A stretch of 64,000 nucleotides of DNA. Origin: Heliocidaris erythrogramma. Its lineage: Eukaryota > Echinodermata > Echinoidea > Camarodonta > Echinometridae. Positions 1 through 8,532 of this stretch are shown here, one piece after another (position 1 is the first letter of the stretch; each line of letters begins with the position of its first letter). The stretch covers positions 59,352,085-59,416,084 of the forward strand of contig CM046863.1 in NCBI GenBank assembly GCA_025617745.1. The letters are read 5' to 3'. The position numbers and the translations under genes are program-made. The notes under the pieces are model-generated. The model worked only from the letters and a program-made list of their open reading frames with translations. It was not told the origin of the DNA and ran no database searches.

Positions 1-1215
1 GTGGTCTCATGGGACTGAGAAAGGTGTTCTGAAGTAACAGTCGTCTTGGATATTATCCAAGCTCACATGCGCTTTCAAGGATAGCTGGAACTCTTCGGAA
101 ATCATGTGGTGTGAAGACCAGCTTTTTATCATCGTCGAGTAAACCTGCTAGAGCAATCTCCCCTAAGCTACACATTATTGCGCTTAATTCATCTGATGTG
201 AACTGTGCTCCTGACTGTGAACGGGCGTTGGCATGGTGCATCATTAATTCATTCACTTTGTCCAGGAGTTCTGTCTGGGTTGCGGTATCCTTGTCCAGTC
301 GTCCCTTGCTCCACAAATGAGAGACCATGAGACAAAATAGAGGTGTTTTCACAAGTTCATAGATCAGGGGTTGGCCATCAAGGTAAGCCTTAAGACCTTG
401 TCCCTTAGAAGGATTCGAAACAAAAAACTTGTCGATGTACTCTTTCGAGCTCTCTTGCGAGAATCCTTCTATCCACATCTTTGTGTACACCCTTGCAATC
501 TCCCCTTGATTAAAGAAGTTCTCTAGGTGAGGCCGTGTTGTTACAAGGACTCGACACTGCGGGTATTCTTTAAAGAGCATTACTTCGACAATATTGCTCC
601 TTTCATCCTCTTTTGAATTTATACCGGCATACTCGTCGAGGCCATCCAACATAATACTGCAAATATTCTGATTATTTCTGATGAAGTTTTCGAGCCCATT
701 TGGTGTAAGATCGCCAACGTCACTTAAGAGCTGGGATTTGATCGCTTCACCGATCGATGTCTGCTGGCTGGTATTTCGGAGTTTGATAACGAAGAGGAGA
801 GGCAGGTGTTCTATCGCGGATCCTTGTATCCTGTGGGCCCAGTCGTAAGCCATCTTAGCGACAGCCGTTGTTTTTCCTCGTCCAGCGGGGGCCGAAATGA
901 GGATTCGGACAGGGTACATGCCGTCTACTTTCGTTGAAAATATTTCAGCAACAGATCCCTGAAGAACCTGCTTCTCCCCAGTTTCTTGTCCACTTGCGTC
1001 CTTTTTCACCATAGTGACAACTGTATGTATTTTCTTTAACTCAGCATACTTATGTGGATCCCATGGAGCCATTGGGACTTTGCATAACGTATTGAGATAC
1101 TTATTCTTCAATTTTTCACAACATTGCATAACAGTCAAGGACTCTGAGATCTTCACACTGTAGATATCTGAAACGATCCAATCACAAAAGACAAACCATT
1201 CACCTTTCATCTTAA
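1..1215 (-). CDS. NACHT-domain exon of an NLR-type immune receptor (partial, frameshifted)
   Basis: This exon encodes the NTPase/oligomerisation module of a NOD-like receptor, a cytoplasmic sensor of infection or damage. Numbering from the Met at 1210, it shows Walker A SAPAGRGKTT (about 106-115), Walker B with acidic cluster IMLDGLDE (186-193), sensor-1 VLVTTRPH (221-228) and a winged-helix-like stretch TPLFCLMVSHLW (289-300). The Met at 1210 is probably internal: an in-frame stop lies just upstream, and acceptor AGs at 1217-1216 or 1205-1204 both give the phase-1 frame demanded by the mini-exons. The frame ends in TAA at 53-55, but the next frame reads on to the window edge as IISKTTVTSEHLSQSHETT, so one base seems missing around 55-57. 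Either this copy is decaying or the assembly has an error. Leucine-rich repeats, if any, lie outside the window. NACHT identity is near certain; exact exon ends are not. Confidence 0.9.
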
Positions 1216-1505
1216 CTCATGTTGTGTCAGAGTATATTGTGTGAAGAAGTTGGGCAAATGACGGTCATCAATCCCCCCCCCCCCCCCCTCCCAATGTATA
1301 GCTCTCTTACACACTATCTGTTATGTAGTAAATGAACGATAATGAACTAAAAAAATCAAAACTCACTGGAAATTATAAATAAAACGGAACTTATATTTCC
1401 ACACAATGAAATGCGTGTTAAAAGGCAACATTTGAAATAAACATGACGTCATAATTATGTGATTTGTTGCCCTGTTGTTACATTAGTATATCTTGGTTAG
1501 TATAC
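1216..1505. other. intron between NACHT exon and mini-exon D
   Basis: Non-coding. It carries a C-tract of about 16 bases near 1273-1288 and the pyrimidine-rich stretch (minus strand) that would serve the NACHT-exon acceptor. I see no other feature. Confidence 0.6.
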
Positions 1506-1565
1506 CTGGGTTGCATGCAATGTAGTTCTCGTCACATGGTCCCTGCTTCTTTGGTAGATATGCAC
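1506..1565 (-). CDS. mini-exon D of the NLR gene (linker module)
   Basis: A 60-nt exon bounded by acceptor TTACAG at its 5' side and donor GTATAC at its 3' side. In the phase-1 frame (one base of Gly codon, then GT) it encodes AYLPKKQGPC followed by DENYIACNP, with no stop. It is a clear paralogue of the mini-exons at 10875-10940 and 32013-32078, sharing Ala-Tyr-Leu-x5-Pro-Cys-Asp/Asn. It is the shortest copy and the only one with a second Cys. Being symmetric phase 1-1 it can be included, skipped or duplicated without breaking the frame. It lies just upstream of the NACHT exon. I do not recognise the peptide family. Confidence 0.75.
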
Positions 1566-1785
1566 CTGTAAGAGATCAAGAATTCATTTATCTTTGTTCT
1601 TCTCATTGCAATACATCTTTAAAACAAGCGAGAGGCATATTGCAAGTAACATATCTCATCTAAATGGACTGTAAACATAATTGTTACCTATGTGCAATTA
1701 CTGTTTTTTACAGCGTAATGGAAATTAAAGCTTTTGAACCTACAATACTGAAATACTGCTCGCATATTGTAACTTTTGGAATCTA
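1566..1785 (-). repeat. duplicated intron flank of mini-exon D
   Basis: This intronic stretch resembles those upstream of mini-exon C (10941-11115) and the orphan at 31145-31330. Shared landmarks are TACATCTTTAAAACAAGC near 1612 and TTTTGAACCTACAATA near 1733. The flank copied with the exon, so the duplicated unit was at least about 250 bp. Confidence 0.6.
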
Positions 1786-1815
1786 TCTATCTATCTATCT
1801 ATATCTATCTTATCT
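1786..1815. repeat. (ATCT)n microsatellite
   Basis: Short tetranucleotide run beginning a repeat block that continues through a TCTGTCTGTC stretch into the 128-bp array. Confidence 0.8.
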
Positions 1816-1882
1816 ATATTACTAAAAAAAATGGATTCTGTCTGTCTGTCCGGCTATGCGTTTCGCCATCTGTTGACGCATT

Positions 1883-2650
1883 GAGTTGAAAGTTGGTATA
1901 GGGATAGGTGTTGGGTCCACGAGGTTTGTGGCGCACTTTTCGTGTTGATCCGAGAGGTCAAAGGTCATCTAGGGGTCAAATAGGGTCAAATCTTAACCGA
2001 AAGTGCTATGGAGTTGAAAGTTGGTATAGGGATAGGTGTTGGGTCCACCAGGTTTGTGGCGCACTTTTCGTGTTGATCCGAGAGGTCAAAGGTCATCTAG
2101 GGGTCAAACAGGGTCAAATCTTAACCGAAAGTGCTATGGAGTTGAAAGTTGGTATAGGGATAGGTGTTGGGTCCACGAGGTTTGTGGCGCACTTTTCGTG
2201 TTGATCCGAGAGGTCAAAGGTCATCTAGGGGTCAAATAGGGTCAAATCTTAACCGAAAGTGCTATGGAGTTGAAAGTTGGTATAGGGATAGGTGTTGGGT
2301 CCACGAGGTTTGTGGCGCACTTTTCGTGTTGATCCGAGAGGTCAAAGGTCATCTAGGGGTCAAATAGGGTCAAATCTTAACCGAAAGTGCTATGGAGTTG
2401 AAAGTTGGTATAGGGATAGGTGTTGGGTCCACGAGGTTTGTGGTGCACTTTTCGTGTTGATCCGAGAGGTCAAAGGTCATCTAGGGGTCAAATAGGATCA
2501 AATCTTAACCGAAAGTGCTATGGAGTTGAAAGTTGGTATAGGGATAGGTGTTGGGTCCACCAGGTTTGTGGCGCACTTTTCGTGTTGATCCGAGAGGTCA
2601 AAGGTCATCTAGGGGTCAAACAGGTTCAAATCTTAACCGAAAGTGCTATG
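1883..2650. repeat. 128-bp tandem array, six copies, with nuclear-receptor-like half-sites
   Basis: Six near-identical units start every 128 bases (landmark GGTGTTGGGTCCAC at about 1905, 2033, 2161, 2289, 2417, 2545). The few differences (CCACGA versus CCACCA, AAATAGG versus AAACAGG) suggest recent expansion. Each unit contains AGGTCAAAGGTCA, a perfect DR1 arrangement of the AGGTCA half-site, and most contain GGGTCAAATAGGGTCA, a DR4-like spacing. Open frames of 67-126 residues here exist only because the repeat lacks stops in some frames; the 128-bp period is not a multiple of three, so they are not genes. The array sits in an intron of the NLR gene. Confidence 0.95.
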
Positions 2651-3726
2651 GGGACCAAAGTTGGCATGTGGGCTGAAGTTAGGTTAGCGAAAATTTTGGC
2701 GCCGATTATAAGGTCATCCGAGGTCATTTCAAGGTCATTCCAAGGATACGGAAGGGGTCGTTCGAAAGTCGTAGGAGCCCGTGCGGCGGCCTCCGTCTGA
2801 ACATTAAAGCCAAAAATGGTCTAAAAGCGAACTCAAAAATTGTCCATTGAAAAATCGCTAAATTCCGAGCAGGTTTCGGTGCCCTGCAGACGTCGACCCG
2901 CCCCTAAAAACGCGCCCGAGCCTGCAGTGATCGAGCAGACAATGGCCGTATTCCGGGCGTCATTTTGAGCTCGCAGAGAAGTCGGGCGGGCTCCGTTTTG
3001 CATATGTGATGGCCCCTTTAGGCCGGCGGACACACATAACTGGCATGCCATGTGCACAAGTAAAACAGCATTTCCCAAATTTCATACGCTTCCATCTCCC
3101 CTATAAGAGAATCAATTATTTGTGCATTGAATGCCTGTTCCCAATGGTCTCTGGCCGAATTTGTAAATCGCCACAAAAGTTGCCGAATGTCAAATCCGCG
3201 CGGGAGTCGAGCGTGTTTTTTGCTTTTTTCGCGGAGCCCTTTGAAAAGTAGTGGTCAGAAGTCGCCCGGCACCCGTCAGTAACCCGTCAGTAGCCCGATA
3301 TCCTGTCTAGCGTCCTCCGACGCCTCGACCGCGCCTTGAAAATGTCGTGTGTTTTGAGCCAGAAGGGCGTTAATACTATGTTATACCCACGGGAAAAAAA
3401 TCCTGGGTTGACAGGAGGAGCCCGGCCGGGGTCCGTAGAAGCTGCCAGACGCCGACCCGACACCAGCACTGAGCGCGCTTGAAGCACCCTTGATTTTATA
3501 GAAGTTCTGGCGGGATATGGAAGGGGGTCGTTCGAATATAGGGAGCCCGTGCGGCGGCCATGCAGCTCTGCCGACCTCCGTTCGAATTTCAAAGCAAACA
3601 AAAAAAAAGTCTAAAATCGTAGTACTCCCGCCCAAATATCGATCGAATGTTTTCCGGTACCTGAACGATCGTTTCCGGGCGATCTGTTTACGTTCGCTAT
3701 TCGCTGAATTGGGAGCGGGTTTCGGT
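2651..3726. repeat. diverged direct repeat downstream of the 128-bp array
   Basis: Two related blocks (about 2745-2895 and 3515-3740) share GGTCGTTCGAA, AGCCCGTGCGGCGGCC, a GTCTAAAA stretch and GGTTTCGGTGCC near GACGTC. The first block begins with three more half-sites (AAGGTCATCC, GAGGTCATTT, CAAGGTCATT). Small open frames are not credible genes. Confidence 0.6.
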
Positions 3727-3860
3727 GCCATGAGGACGTCATTTCGTGGTCACGAAATCAATTCCGTACACAAAATAAATTTCGTACCATACGAAATGGC
3801 TTTCGTTGAACGAAATGCATTTTCGTTGTAACGAAATTCATTTCGTGGACGCAATGCTTT
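3727..3860. repeat. cluster of TTTCGT/ACGAAA inverted repeats
   Basis: Within about 130 bases at least four short palindromes follow each other: ATTTCGTGGTCACGAAAT, ATTTCGTACCATACGAAAT, CTTTCGTTGAACGAAATG and TTTCGTTGTAACGAAA. Each pairs a TTTCGT arm with an ACGAAA arm over a small loop. Confidence 0.8.
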
Positions 3861-4069
3861 CTCTGTCAAGTACGGGATATAAGAAGGTCGATGATTGGCC
3901 GCCTTGTTATCATAGCATTAAGCTCCGCCCCCTATTTGGATACCGAGCTCGAGTCGAGCTAGCTAGAGCAAAGACTTTAAATAGTATCAAGACAGATCAC
4001 TCTGACCTACTTCCGTAGTACATTTTGGAGGCATACTTTGCTGTGTTAAAAACAGACTCGGAAAAATAC
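3861..4069. other. no gene seen
   Basis: Unique-looking non-coding sequence between the hairpin cluster and the satellite array. No recognisable motif. Confidence 0.5.
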
Positions 4070-5385
4070 GTTCTCCATAGGTATAACACGTGAAAAGATG
4101 TCTCACTTTTCTTGATATTTCATATCTTACTCTATCTTTTTCAAGTCTGCTTTTTGCACGAGAAAAAGGATGGATAGTTAAAAACATATTTCTTGAACCT
4201 TTTTTGTCGATAAATGCCGATATGAATCCCTTGGACCATGCCTGCTTTTTGACAGAGTCATCTGCCATAGGGTTAACACGTGAAAACATGGATTTTAAAA
4301 ATGATTATAGTTCCTCTAGTATTACCTTGAATTTAGTGCAAATGTGGCTTACATGTAATTTGAGACTCTGAAAAGGCTTAATGAAGGCTCAAAAAGTGCA
4401 AGGGACCCCGCATAAATCCCCGGGAATATGCATGCTTTTGGCCTTCCATCTCCCATAGGTTAACACGCAAAAACGGGAATTTTTGAATGATTATAATTCC
4501 TGTAGAATTAAATCAAAATTTTGAAAAATGTGCCTTGAATAAAATTTAAAGCTTTGAAAATGTACAATTAAGACTCAACTAGTTGAATAGACCCCGCATA
4601 AATCCCCGGGAATATGCATGCTTTTTACCCCAAAAAAGTCTCTCCTGCCATAGGTTTACACGCGAAAACAAGGAATTTTAGGATGATTATAATTCCCATA
4701 ATTTTTATTTGAAAATATAAAAAACGTGATTTACATAAAATTTAAAGATCTGAAAAGGTATAATGAAGGCTTGATGAGTCCACTAAACCCCCCATAAATC
4801 CCCGGGAATATGCATGCTTTTGACCAAAAACGTCTCGCCTGCCATAGGTTAACACGCGGAAACAAGGAATTTTAGGGTGATTATAATTCCCATAATTTTT
4901 ATTTGAAAATGTAAAAAATGTGATTTACATGAAATTTAAAGCTCTGATAAGGTATGATGAAGGCTTGGTGAGTCCAGTAAACCCCCCATAAATCCCCGGG
5001 AATATGCATGCTTTTGGCCTTCCAGCTCCCATAGGTTAACACATGAAAACAGGGGTTTTGAAATAATTTTAATTCCCCTAGTATTTATTTGAAATTATGA
5101 AAAATGTGATTTACATGAAATTTAAAGCTCTGAAAGGGTATAATTTAGGATCGATGAGTCCAATAAACCCCCCATAATCCCCGGGAATATGCATGCTTTT
5201 GGCCTTCCAGCTCCCATTGGTTAACACATGAAAACAGGGTTTTGAAATGATTTTAATTCCCCTAGTATTTATTTGAAATTATGAAAAATGTGATTTACAT
5301 GAAATTTAAAGCTATGGAAGGGTATCATTGAGGCTCGGTGAGTCCAATAAACCCCGCACAAATCCCCGGGAATATGCATGCTTTG
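4070..5385. repeat. satellite array, about seven units of roughly 185-200 bp
   Basis: Units begin with CCATAGGTTAACACG-like boxes near 4075, 4263, 4453, 4650, 4842, 5030 and 5215. Most end with AAATCCCCGGGAATATGCAT followed by GCTTTT. Between lie AT-rich stretches with TGATTATAATTCC and ATTTGAAA. Copies are diverged, so the array is older than the 128-bp one. The period is close to a nucleosome repeat, which is common in satellites. Confidence 0.9.
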
Positions 5386-5785
5386 GACCATATGGGGGGG
5401 GGGGGGGGGGGGGGGGGGGTGGGGGGTGGCAATTTTTTTCCTTCTCGCCAGCCCTCCGAAAGTCGCTCAGTGGAGGGGTGTAGGGTATCAGATTAGTCCA
5501 GTTTTCCTCCATAATTCTCTGACAAGCAAAAAAATTTACCAGTTCTAAAAGGGGAATACAATTTTATTTAAAAGCCTCCTAAATCCGCCACTGATCCATG
5601 CCCGGACTGTCAGGTCAGTCTTGCGGGTGGGCCTTTTTACAACTTTTTCTCGGAGGGTTAATAGAACGACATTGTTAGGCTCTTGGGCTTCCAAACTAAA
5701 TTTGGTGCTCGATCCCGTATATGCCAACTTGGGTTTCAAGAAGGGGGCCGCGGCCGATTCGCCCCCGCTTGATCCGCCCCTGATA
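5386..5785. mobile_element. poly-G containing dispersed repeat with GGATCCGCCCCTG-type end
   Basis: Begins with a run of about 25 G, then CTCGCCAGCCCTCCGAAAGT, then ATAATTCTCTGACAAGCAAAA, and ends GATCCGCCCCTG near 5783. The same order occurs at 19953-20323 and 36935-37179 and, reversed, at 54441-54936. The left inverted end is lost or masked by the G run, so no target duplication is seen. Confidence 0.6.
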
Positions 5786-6568
5786 TTCTGTCATGGATGT
5801 GAAGAATATAATTGCATAGTGTTGGTGGTCGATCTCATTAAATTGAAAGATTGGGGGAGCAATAAGAGATTATTTTTATTTTTTATTTTATTTTTTATTT
5901 TGTTCCAATTGCTTTATTTTTACTGTTTGTTTTTGTTGGGGTTTTTTTTGTTTGCTTTTTTGCTCAGTGATTTTGTTTTTAATCATGTAAATCACTTGTA
6001 ATTGTTGTGATTTCTGTTGATTTGCTAATAAAAACACAAATTAAAAAAATAAGAGATCATTATTTTTTCCTCAATTCTATTGGAGTCATTTTTTACAGAT
6101 CTGTTTAAGAGAGAAAAGAGAGTATATGAGAAAAAATGAGGGGGGGGGGGAGAGACAAAGAGAGATGGGGGCAAAAGTAATGGGATATTCCTACAAAGAC
6201 AGAATAGGACTGGTAATAAATAAATTATATCATCATCTGCTATATTGTTGGTTACTAGTTAATTCAATTCAAAACACGGAGGCCATCCCCCTTTTCGTAC
6301 AATCGGTAAAGGCCTATTGCGTTGGTGATGGCTTCGGAGCAAGCCCCTATACTGTCTGTCGTCTCGCATTTCTACAGCAGAATATTGCAAATAACTTACC
6401 GTAACTTGGTTATATTGGTGTCGTATCCAGGAATGCAGGGAGAGGGGGGGGGGGGGGGGGGGGGAGAGGCTCACGCCTGACGAACAAAAAAATCATCAGA
6501 TGCATTCTATTTTGAATTTTTAAGACAAGCAAGGAAAAAAAATATCACAGTTTTCAGATTCTTTCTGT

Positions 6569-6599
<31 letters not shown>

Positions 6600-7475
6600 A
6601 CACATTTCCTTTCATATTATGTCAGATTTTGTTTTGGCTGGCACATAGGGGCATGTACATTCCTGGATAATAATTTAATGTAATCTTTATATTTATATAA
6701 GGAATTGCTCGCACGCAATCTCATTTTATTAAAGCCTTTTCTGTCTTGAATTTAAAAAGAATAAGGCTAATAAAATTACATTGCAGGTCTATAATCCCTA
6801 TAACTTCCATAAATCATATCAAATGAAATATTCTGATTTAATAGAAAAATAAAGATAGCACATTATTATTTTTAAATAACTTTTCTCGACATTCCCGTCA
6901 GATATCGCAGTGTTTGCTCATATAGAGCTTAATATGAGGGAACATGTTTGGACCCCCCCCCCCCCCCCATCATCACATAAATATTAATAGAAATTTCATA
7001 GCAAATAACTTTAACAAAAATACAAACATCTAGTCCGAGGCCCCGCTCCCAACTCTCTCCCTCTCCTCCCTGGTGCAGTTAGAGTTGATTCCTATCTGTT
7101 TTGGGACATAAGTTTGTATTTGAAGGGACAATATCAAGATTATGCCCTTTAGTTACGGCTTTACATAAAAGGCAAAAGCGCTGTCCAGAAAAAGAAAAAA
7201 AAAGAAAGTAAATAAATACAAACATCTTGATTAAGACTATAACCTTCCCCTCTGGGCCGATCGACAGGTACCACAATAATTATACGCGTGCTTTATTTCG
7301 GCACTGAGCACTCTTCGTATTTACAGGGTCACTAAAATAAAAAAAATAATTGCCCATTTTTCGTAGGAAGGTGTCATCAGGAGCCAAAAAATATCCATCA
7401 CACAATTTTTTATGCATTCAGTCATATTTTATAATCATTTGAAAAGTACATTTTTGCTGATTTACACAGTCATAA
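5786..7475. other. gene-free stretch with T-rich and poly-G/C tracts
   Basis: No convincing gene. It contains a T-rich low-complexity stretch (about 5870-5990), G tracts near 6435-6463 and 6571-6598, a C tract near 6954-6968, and AT-rich unique sequence. Confidence 0.5.
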
Positions 7476-7573
7476 GCCCCGCCCGCGTCTTTTTTTTTTG
7501 TAACCAAGCCTAGGCAGAAACCCCTTTTTGAAGACTTTGAAACAGACTACAAGTATCGGACTTGTATTTTCTA

Positions 7574-7599
7574 AACCCTAACCCTAACCCTAACCCTAA
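7574..7599. repeat. interstitial telomere-type repeat (CCCTAA)4
   Basis: Four uninterrupted CCCTAA units inside the 362-bp element. The sequence on both sides is ordinary, so this is not a chromosome end. Confidence 0.9.
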
Positions 7600-7627
7600 T
7601 AAGCAAAAGAAAATTTCGTAATATAAT

Positions 7628-7699
7628 CTTCTGCCGAGGTTCGAACTCGTGGTTCTTTCACCAAGAGAGAACTGGATTATCCGATTGCGCCACACAGAA
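7628..7699 (-). pseudogene. tRNA-like segment (tRNA pseudogene or SINE head)
   Basis: On the minus strand TGGCGCAATCGGATAA resembles a Pol III A box and GAGTTCGAACCTC a B box at the normal distance. Short ends TTCTG and CAGAA can pair as an acceptor stem. The anticodon arm is irregular (GTTCT/AGAAC around an oversized loop), so a working tRNA is unlikely. It is most like an arginine-type tRNA by eye; that is a guess. Confidence 0.5.
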
Positions 7700-7855
7700 C
7701 AGCTGCTCGATGCCATTGCTCGTTTTATTATATAGCTAAAATTCGTTTTCATGAATATTCATGCCGATTAGTCTTGACGGAATAAACCGTATTAGTATGA
7801 AAAAATGCGAAATCTGCCTAGGCTTGGTTACCAAAAAATAACACGCGCCCCGCCC

Positions 7856-8078
7856 GTAAAAACACCCATCGAAGCGACATCGTCATCACGTGATCTGTGA
7901 CGCATCAAAAGTAAGGGGAAATATTCCACTAACCTATACCGTGCGCGCCCGGAGGCCCCCGGCAGGCCCAGCCCGGTGCCGAGCATGATATTCACCGCAT
8001 CGACCATTTGCATTGCGTATTTTCGTGTGTATAATTCCTCACAATAACTTTGATTTTGGGACACAGTTTCATCAAATA
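7856..8078. other. GC-rich stretch before THAP remnant
   Basis: Contains CACGTGATCTGTGACGCATC and a C/G-rich patch near 7940-7985. It could be the old promoter or 5' leader of the THAP gene that follows, but nothing proves it. Confidence 0.3.
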
Positions 8079-8345
8079 ATGCCTAATCGGTGTATAGTTG
8101 CGGGCTGTAGCAAGACCCCTAAAGATGGTGTAAGCCTACATCATTCATTTTCCTAAAGATGAAAATCTACGGAAATTGTGGGTCGCAAATGTAGGCCTAA
8201 AGCTCACGCGGGCAGAGTGGCAAGGGCCGGCCAAGTGAGTGGAGTACAATCTGCAGCGATCACTTTGCCGAAGATGATTTTGAGGATCCTGGCCTGTATT
8301 CCGAATTTGGCATGAAGAGAAGGATAAGCTAGCTAAAAGATTCAG
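8079..8345 (+). pseudogene. THAP zinc-finger domain remnant
   Basis: From ATG at 8079 the frame reads MPNRCIVAGCSKTPKDGVSL, the start of a THAP domain (C2CH DNA-binding finger found in P-element transposases and host THAP proteins), with the first Cys pair spaced C-x4-C. A frameshift follows; in another frame come HFPKDENLRKLWVANVG and then W. After a further shift, CSDHFAEDDFEDPG supplies the C-x2-H pair near 8252. The order matches the family, but at least two frameshifts and stops break it. It is either a dead transposase 5' end or a dead THAP gene, opposite in strand to the host NLR gene and inside its intron. Confidence 0.75.
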
Positions 8346-8410
8346 CTATTCCAACGATCAGGTCTTGCAATCTGTTTTTCAACGACAGCAGCTGCAGCAG
8401 CTTCACCCGT

Positions 8411-8480
8411 AGACCGAAAATTCTGTCTCTCGTTCGTTAGCTAAGACGACCTAACGAACGAGAGACAGCATTTTCGGTCT
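8411..8480. repeat. 70-bp hairpin with 30-bp arms
   Basis: The left arm begins AGACCGAAAA and ends CGTTCGTTAG; the right arm is its reverse complement with a single mismatch; the loop is CTAAGACGAC. CTTCACCCGT stands on both sides (8401-8410 and 8482-8491). Confidence 0.95.
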
Positions 8481-8490
8481 ACTTCACCCG

Positions 8491-8532
8491 TAACTCCAGG
8501 GAGCTCCAACGCGTTGGAACTCCCTGGAGTTA
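8491..8532. repeat. 42-bp near-perfect palindrome
   Basis: Runs from TAACTCCAGGGAG through CCAACGCGTTGG to CTCCCTGGAGTTA, with one mismatched pair and no loop. CTTCACCC precedes it and follows it, as with the hairpin next door. Confidence 0.95.

Larger units (their letters stand above)
7485..7846. mobile_element. 362-bp non-autonomous DNA element with 9-bp target duplication
   Basis: Terminal inverted repeats of about 35 bp start GCGTCTTTT on the left and, reversed, GCGTGTTAT on the right; both continue to GTAACCAAGCCTAGGCAGA. The direct repeat GCCCCGCCC flanks the element exactly (7476-7484 and 7847-7855). A 9-bp duplication with long inverted ends fits Mutator-like elements by family knowledge; assignment is inference. 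Inside are four telomere-type CCCTAA units and a tRNA-like segment. No transposase is encoded. Confidence 0.85.

Noticed and set aside
1908..2800. Overlapping open frames of 67-126 residues with repeated MLGPRGLWRTF-type starts
   Set aside because: They are translations of the 128-bp satellite in successive frames; the period is not a multiple of three and no family is matched.
1883..5385. Possible CRISPR array
   Set aside because: Units are 128 or about 190 bp and repeat throughout; there are no short repeats with unique spacers, and the genome is eukaryotic.
7574..7599. True telomere end
   Set aside because: Only four units, embedded in a bounded mobile element.
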